A stretch of DNA of 10,017 bases, taken from NCBI GenBank assembly GCA_016199605.1, contig JACQGJ010000628.1, positions 1 through 10,017 on the forward strand, written 5' to 3'. The position numbers were made by a program, and so were the translations under genes. Of the stretch, positions 6,441-10,017 are shown piece after piece. The notes below the pieces were generated by a model. It did no database searches. It was not told the origin of the DNA and saw only the letters and a list, made by a program, of their open reading frames with translations. Source of the DNA: Armatimonadota bacterium. Lineage in GTDB: Bacteria > Armatimonadota > Abditibacteriia > CG2-30-59-28. Each line of letters starts with the position of its first letter. The stretch's first letter is position 1.

Positions 6441-7700
6441 TCAGGAGCGTTGTGCCCTTTTGTGCAAACCCAGCGATACTTTGCGGAGGGCGATGGCCAT
6501 ATCTTCGATGTCGGGTTCCGTCTGGAACTCGCTAATCCCCAAGCTCACCCATCTCTGCAAGAGGTCGCGAGTCCTGGGGCAGGTGTCCTCGTTGTATTCG
6601 ACCGGCGCAGCTCCCGGATAGCTGAAAGGAAACTGCGATTCCCCGAGCGTAATCTTCTTGCAGACGGCGTCCATGCAAAGGAAGATCGGCTCCCCAATAT
6701 AGTGCGCGCCCGCGCCGATTCCTTCGGCTGACAGGGCGGAAGCGAAGGTGTCGGCATCGAAAGGAGCTTCTGGATTGACCGTCAGCGCCCAACTCCAGTA
6801 AGTATGTTTGCAGCCGGCGAGAACCGTTTGGGGATGCACTCCGGGGACGTCGGTGATGAGCGAGTTCAACAGGTCTCCATTGTGGTTCCGCCGGTCAACA
6901 ATTGACGCCAGCTTGCGAATCTGTGCGCACCCGACCGCACCGACGATCTCCGGCATTCGGTAATTCGGCGCCAGGAACGCGTAGGTTCGTGGTCCCCACC
7001 CGGGCTGGCGCGTCCAGCCTTTGTCCATGAACAGGGCGCCGCGCTCGCCGTAGTCGTCTCGGTTGGTGATAGTCATCCCGCCTTCACCGGTAGTGATGTG
7101 CTTGCTCGCCTGCAGCGAGAAGCAACCGATGTCGCCAATCGTGCCGCAGAGGCGACCCCGGTATTCCGCTCCGTGAGCTTGGGAGCAGTCCTCGATAATC
7201 GGCAGGTTGAACCGCCCTCCAATCTCCATGACAGCCTCCATGTCACAGGGATTGCCGAGCAGATGGACGACAAGGATTGCCCGGGTGCGAGAAGTGATAC
7301 GCCGCTCGATCTCCGCAGGATCGACATTGAAGGTTTCCGGGTCCGAATCAGCAAATACCGGCAGGGCCCCCTGGTACAGAATCGGGACCACGCTTCCCCC
7401 ATCGGTAATCGGCGCGACGATGATTTCGTCTCCCGGATCGGGATTGACCATGCCGATAGCGATGTGGATCGCAGCCGTGCCGGAAGTCGACGCAACGGCG
7501 TGCCTCACACCAAAGGTCTCCGCGAAGGCTTGCTCAAAAGCCGGCACTTTCTCTCCCCCAAACCGGAACAGCTTTCCCGACTCAAAGACGTCCAGGACCT
7601 CACGCAACTCTTCGAACCCCCAGCGCTTCCCGCTGGTCATGGGGGTCGTCCGGACAGGCGGGCCCCCGTCAAGGGCAAGGGGTTGCTCTACACGATTCAT
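6441..7700 (-). CDS. DegT/DnrJ/EryC1/StrS-family PLP aminotransferase
   Basis: A 419-residue fold-type I PLP enzyme, the usual family length. Signatures are STSGTAAIH (71-79, cofactor phosphate), EDCSQAHGA (170-178, D171 contacting the pyridine nitrogen) and FSLQASKHITTGEGG, with K200 as the Schiff-base lysine. Members transaminate keto-sugars or cyclitols (sugar-nucleotide aminosugar formation, 2-deoxy-scyllo-inosose, AHBA-type pathways), using glutamate or glutamine as donor, in the cytoplasm. No sugar-nucleotide dehydratase lies beside it, so the acceptor could be a free keto-sugar or cyclitol in catabolism; this is inference. The start ATG at 7700 overlaps the stop of the ceramidase-like gene in ATGA, indicating translational coupling. 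AAGGGA lies 9 nt upstream. The 49-bp gap to the next gene supports one operon. Confidence 0.93.
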   Translation of the reverse strand: MNRVEQPLALDGGPPVRTTPMTSGKRWGFEELREVLDVFESGKLFRFGGEKVPAFEQAFAETFGVRHAVASTSGTAAIHIAIGMVNPDPGDEIIVAPITDGGSVVPILYQGALPVFADSDPETFNVDPAEIERRITSRTRAILVVHLLGNPCDMEAVMEIGGRFNLPIIEDCSQAHGAEYRGRLCGTIGDIGCFSLQASKHITTGEGGMTITNRDDYGERGALFMDKGWTRQPGWGPRTYAFLAPNYRMPEIVGAVGCAQIRKLASIVDRRNHNGDLLNSLITDVPGVHPQTVLAGCKHTYWSWALTVNPEAPFDADTFASALSAEGIGAGAHYIGEPIFLCMDAVCKKITLGESQFPFSYPGAAPVEYNEDTCPRTRDLLQRWVSLGISEFQTEPDIEDMAIALRKVSLGLHKRAQRS

Positions 7701-9097
7701 GGGTTCCTGTCCCTTTCCGTGATTTCCTCAACTCCGCGGCCAATCAGGCCGAGCACGCGAGTCGCCTCGTCCACCACCGTCTGTCCACCTTGCTGTGAAA
7801 GCAGGCACCACGGGCCTACTTGCGTGGGATAGCATCTCTCCTCCCACGCCCAGGGCCTGGAAATGTAGCCGAGGTAATCATTGCAGTAGGCCACGACCCA
7901 GGTGTGCTTGAACGGTGAGGCGTCCCGAACGTCAAATCCGTATTCTACAAATAGTTCCCCGGGAAGGGCAGCCACGGCGAAGTCCCCCAGACGCATGACC
8001 TGCACTTCAGCATCGAAAGGCTCAGACCCCATGCGAAGGCGGTCGGCGATGGAGAAAGCGGCGCGGTACCGGAGTGATGCCTGCTGCCGGACTTCCTCCG
8101 TCTCGCCCGTCTCGAAAAGGTGCAAGGACTCGGACTCTTCTCTTTCCCACGGGGCGAGATCCGGCAACTCGCGGGACTGAGCTTTCACCACAGAAGAGAG
8201 AACTTTCAGAGGCCCCGCGAGGCTGGACCTCCGATCCACGGGAAGGAAGCCCTCGGGGCATTGCAGTTCCTCAAGGACCTTCCACGCCTCTGCTCCCAGG
8301 CAACGTCCGATGCGGCTCACCTCCTCAAAGCCCGCGGTTCCGCAGACCGGATTGATGTCGCCCGCACAGCCTTGCAGGAACAAACAGTTCCCGCCTGTTG
8401 CCTGCTCGACGACTGAGCAGGCGACACCCGGGAAATCGGCGGACCATAAAGGCTGTACCTGGACGATGACCGGATGGCACGTGAACCTCAGGACCGAGTC
8501 CGGTGGCCCGTCCTCATACTCGATCAGCAGTACGTCTACCTCAGGATCGATGGGTCGCTTCACTTCAACCTTACTGTTCTCGTCCCGGAATGAAAGGTGG
8601 CTGCCGTCGGATTTCTTGCTGTGTCGGTTCCAGGAAATCTGGTGGCACTGTCCTTTGCCAATCTTCAGGCGTGCCGGTCTCAGCCGTCGATAGGCCTGCC
8701 CAACACACCCCGCGAGCGAATCAAGCAAACCTTCCAGCCACTCCGCCCCTCCCGGACGATCCCGCAGTGGTTTGAAGTTGAGGGTCTCCGGCGTGGAGTG
8801 AGCGTGGCTCGCTGCGAGCAGCACGTGACTGGACGCGATTCCTGTATTTTCGCTGACCCGTTGTCGGAGCTCGGCTGTAAAGTCACGACCAGGCCCCAGA
8901 ACCTTTCTACTGAAGCCGATACTGTCAACAGACAACAAAGCCGCTGTCTCCCCTTCACTCTCGACAACCAACGCGCGGGCGTGAAGTGAATCGTGAACCC
9001 CCTGGGGAGTTCCATGGCGAGGGTGGTAGGCAAGGTAGGGGATGTGCAGCGGAGGTGTGATGTCGGCTTTAGCCGTACCGGCGCGCAGAGGACTCAT
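7697..9097 (-). CDS. Neutral/alkaline ceramidase-like amidohydrolase
   Basis: A 466-residue protein beginning RAGTAKADITPP, the usual opening of neutral/alkaline non-lysosomal ceramidase N-terminal domain proteins. Family features in order are HDSLHARALVVE (35-46), SVDSIG, ASHAHSTPE (96-104, with H98 and H100 as probable zinc ligands), CHPVIV (H208 a third candidate), SADFPG and FLQGCAGDINPV (240-251). Near the end come LPGELFVEYG and NDYLGYI. Characterised ceramidases split the N-acyl bond of ceramide through the serine of GDVSPN; here the motif is GDINPV (246-251), with N249 in that place, so true ceramidase activity is doubtful. No signal peptide is seen, unlike secreted ceramidases. ATG 9097 was chosen over in-frame GTG 9172, because homology starts there and the GTG lies inside the upstream gene. 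AGAAGG precedes it by 13 nt. It overlaps the aminotransferase start by 4 bp. Confidence 0.88.
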   Translation of the reverse strand: MSPLRAGTAKADITPPLHIPYLAYHPRHGTPQGVHDSLHARALVVESEGETAALLSVDSIGFSRKVLGPGRDFTAELRQRVSENTGIASSHVLLAASHAHSTPETLNFKPLRDRPGGAEWLEGLLDSLAGCVGQAYRRLRPARLKIGKGQCHQISWNRHSKKSDGSHLSFRDENSKVEVKRPIDPEVDVLLIEYEDGPPDSVLRFTCHPVIVQVQPLWSADFPGVACSVVEQATGGNCLFLQGCAGDINPVCGTAGFEEVSRIGRCLGAEAWKVLEELQCPEGFLPVDRRSSLAGPLKVLSSVVKAQSRELPDLAPWEREESESLHLFETGETEEVRQQASLRYRAAFSIADRLRMGSEPFDAEVQVMRLGDFAVAALPGELFVEYGFDVRDASPFKHTWVVAYCNDYLGYISRPWAWEERCYPTQVGPWCLLSQQGGQTVVDEATRVLGLIGRGVEEITERDRNP

Positions 9098-9144
9098 GGC
9101 AGTTGCTTTTCCTTCTGTATCGTCCGAGGGACGAGAGCGTTGAT

Positions 9145-10017
9145 CTACGCCGTGGACCCGCGGGCCAGCCACTTCAGAAGCCGGGACATGAAATCAGTCC
9201 ACCCGCTCCATTTCTGAAAGGGAGGTCTGGTTTCTCTCTCAAGGAAAGGCCCGTATGTGGTTCCCAGCAAACAAGCGACACGACCCCCGCCATCGTTTTC
9301 TTTTGCGACAAGAAACGGTTTGTTCCCGGCAGTCACGAGGATTTTCGCTCCGGGTGCGATGTTGGCGTCGTGCAGATAGCGACACGTCGGCAGGGACTTC
9401 ATGTTCAGCCCCTGGAAAGCCAACTGACTATCAGACAGTCGCAGCACGGCTTCGTCTCGTGTCGCTGCACGGGTTCCCGGTCTGATTATATCGAAGAGGG
9501 AGGTCCGGATCACTACCGGCAGCAGGCCCGCAAGCCCAGCCTCTGCAAGCCCTCCTGATCCGTAGGCCGACTTTCCCCCGAGGAAGAGCAGGTTACCCCC
9601 GTGAGTCGCGTAATCCCCCAGCATCTCCAGCCCCAGTTTGCCCAGGCATTGAACGTTGGCATTCGCGACGACAATTGTATCGCAGGACATGAGCGCCTCA
9701 TAGTCGAAGGGGAAGTCAGTCGTGCGAGGTCCTTCCTGGCCGATGCTATAGGCTCCAATGCTCACCTCTGCACCGAGCAAGGTCAGCGCCTCCTCCAGTT
9801 GATACTGGTCCGCGTTCAGACCTTTGAGGATGAAAACCTTCAGCCGGTGTCCCCGAGTGCGTTCGATCTTCGCGGGGCGCATCAACTCCTGATGCTTCTG
9901 TGGACGGGTCGATCTGATGAGCGGAGTCGTCATGTCCTGCTGCACGTTGTCTCCATACCCATAGCTGCCGGGAAAGAACACGGGGTAGCGCTCCTCGAAG
10001 GGCTTGCCTGCGCGCTC
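9145..10017 (-). CDS. Protein with GATase-like C-terminal domain, 5' end outside window
   Basis: The last 290 codons of a longer gene; the frame is open to the right edge. A GTG near 9981 lies inside continuous coding text (FEERYPVFFPGSYGYGDNV) and is probably not the start. From about LKVFILKGLNADQ the sequence looks like a class-I glutamine-amidotransferase-like/flavodoxin-like domain: alternating hydrophobic strands (TIVVANANVQCLG, GGNLLFLGG) and the GGKSAYGSGG loop. The nucleophile elbow cysteine of true amidotransferases is not evident, so it is more likely a non-catalytic domain of the kind found at the C-terminus of larger polysaccharide or surface enzymes. No membrane segment is seen. 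It is the first visible gene of the minus-strand operon, 47 bp before the ceramidase-like ATG. The role of the full protein cannot be told from this piece. Confidence 0.75.
   Translation of the reverse strand, partial: ERAGKPFEERYPVFFPGSYGYGDNVQQDMTTPLIRSTRPQKHQELMRPAKIERTRGHRLKVFILKGLNADQYQLEEALTLLGAEVSIGAYSIGQEGPRTTDFPFDYEALMSCDTIVVANANVQCLGKLGLEMLGDYATHGGNLLFLGGKSAYGSGGLAEAGLAGLLPVVIRTSLFDIIRPGTRAATRDEAVLRLSDSQLAFQGLNMKSLPTCRYLHDANIAPGAKILVTAGNKPFLVAKENDGGGRVACLLGTTYGPFLERETRPPFQKWSGWTDFMSRLLKWLARGSTA

Noticed and set aside
7098..7832. Plus-strand reading frame (244 codons)
   Set aside because: Antisense to the DegT aminotransferase, whose catalytic motifs are intact on the other strand.

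Overview
The window holds one ECF sigma-factor locus, one large surface-type beta-propeller gene, one PLP fold-type III gene, and a four-gene minus-strand operon cut by the right edge. Base composition is moderately GC-rich. The mix (ECF sigma factor with a VIT-domain protein, PD40 propeller, neutral-ceramidase-like protein, DegT aminotransferase, D-threonine-aldolase-like protein) resembles uncultured Planctomycetes, Verrucomicrobia, Poribacteria, Latescibacteria or Hydrogenedentes genomes. That placement is an impression from gene content, not a marker-based assignment. No rRNA, tRNA, CRISPR array, integrase or complete insertion sequence was seen.

Layout. Positions 1-471 (minus) hold the N-terminal half of a secreted VIT-domain protein that runs off the left edge. 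Positions 583-1137 (minus) encode an ECF sigma factor. Upstream of both genes lies the same two-part motif, TGTAAC-N16-TCGTAT. This looks like the sigma factor's own promoter and its target promoter, so the two genes probably form a self-activating regulon. The motif also decides the sigma factor's start codon (GTG at 1137, not ATG at 1161). From 1260 (plus) there is a broken 5' piece of a D-threonine-aldolase-like gene. Its 74 bp at 1269-1342 are identical to 4203-4276 in the intact gene at 4194-5264 (plus). Between the copies sit about 330 bp of gene-poor DNA and a 773-residue membrane-anchored PEGA-like/PD40 propeller gene (1671-3992, plus).

The intact aldolase-like gene ends 2 bp from the end of a convergent minus-strand operon. 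In transcription order the operon is: a protein with a glutamine-amidotransferase-like C-terminal domain (10017-9145, 5' end outside the window), a neutral-ceramidase-like protein (9097-7697), a DegT-type aminotransferase (7700-6441, overlapping the previous stop by 4 bp), and a conserved protein of unknown function (6391-5267). The set reads as an accessory metabolic cluster acting on amino- or amide-containing organic compounds. The substrate cannot be read from the sequence. Two of the enzymes lack a residue considered important in characterised relatives: the amidase-motif serine in the ceramidase-like protein and a metal-ligand histidine in the aldolase-like protein.

The two most notable observations are the paired ECF promoters and the 74-bp direct repeat. 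The repeat brackets a 2.9-kb unit, and its in-frame excision would fuse the upstream promoter and start codon to the downstream gene.
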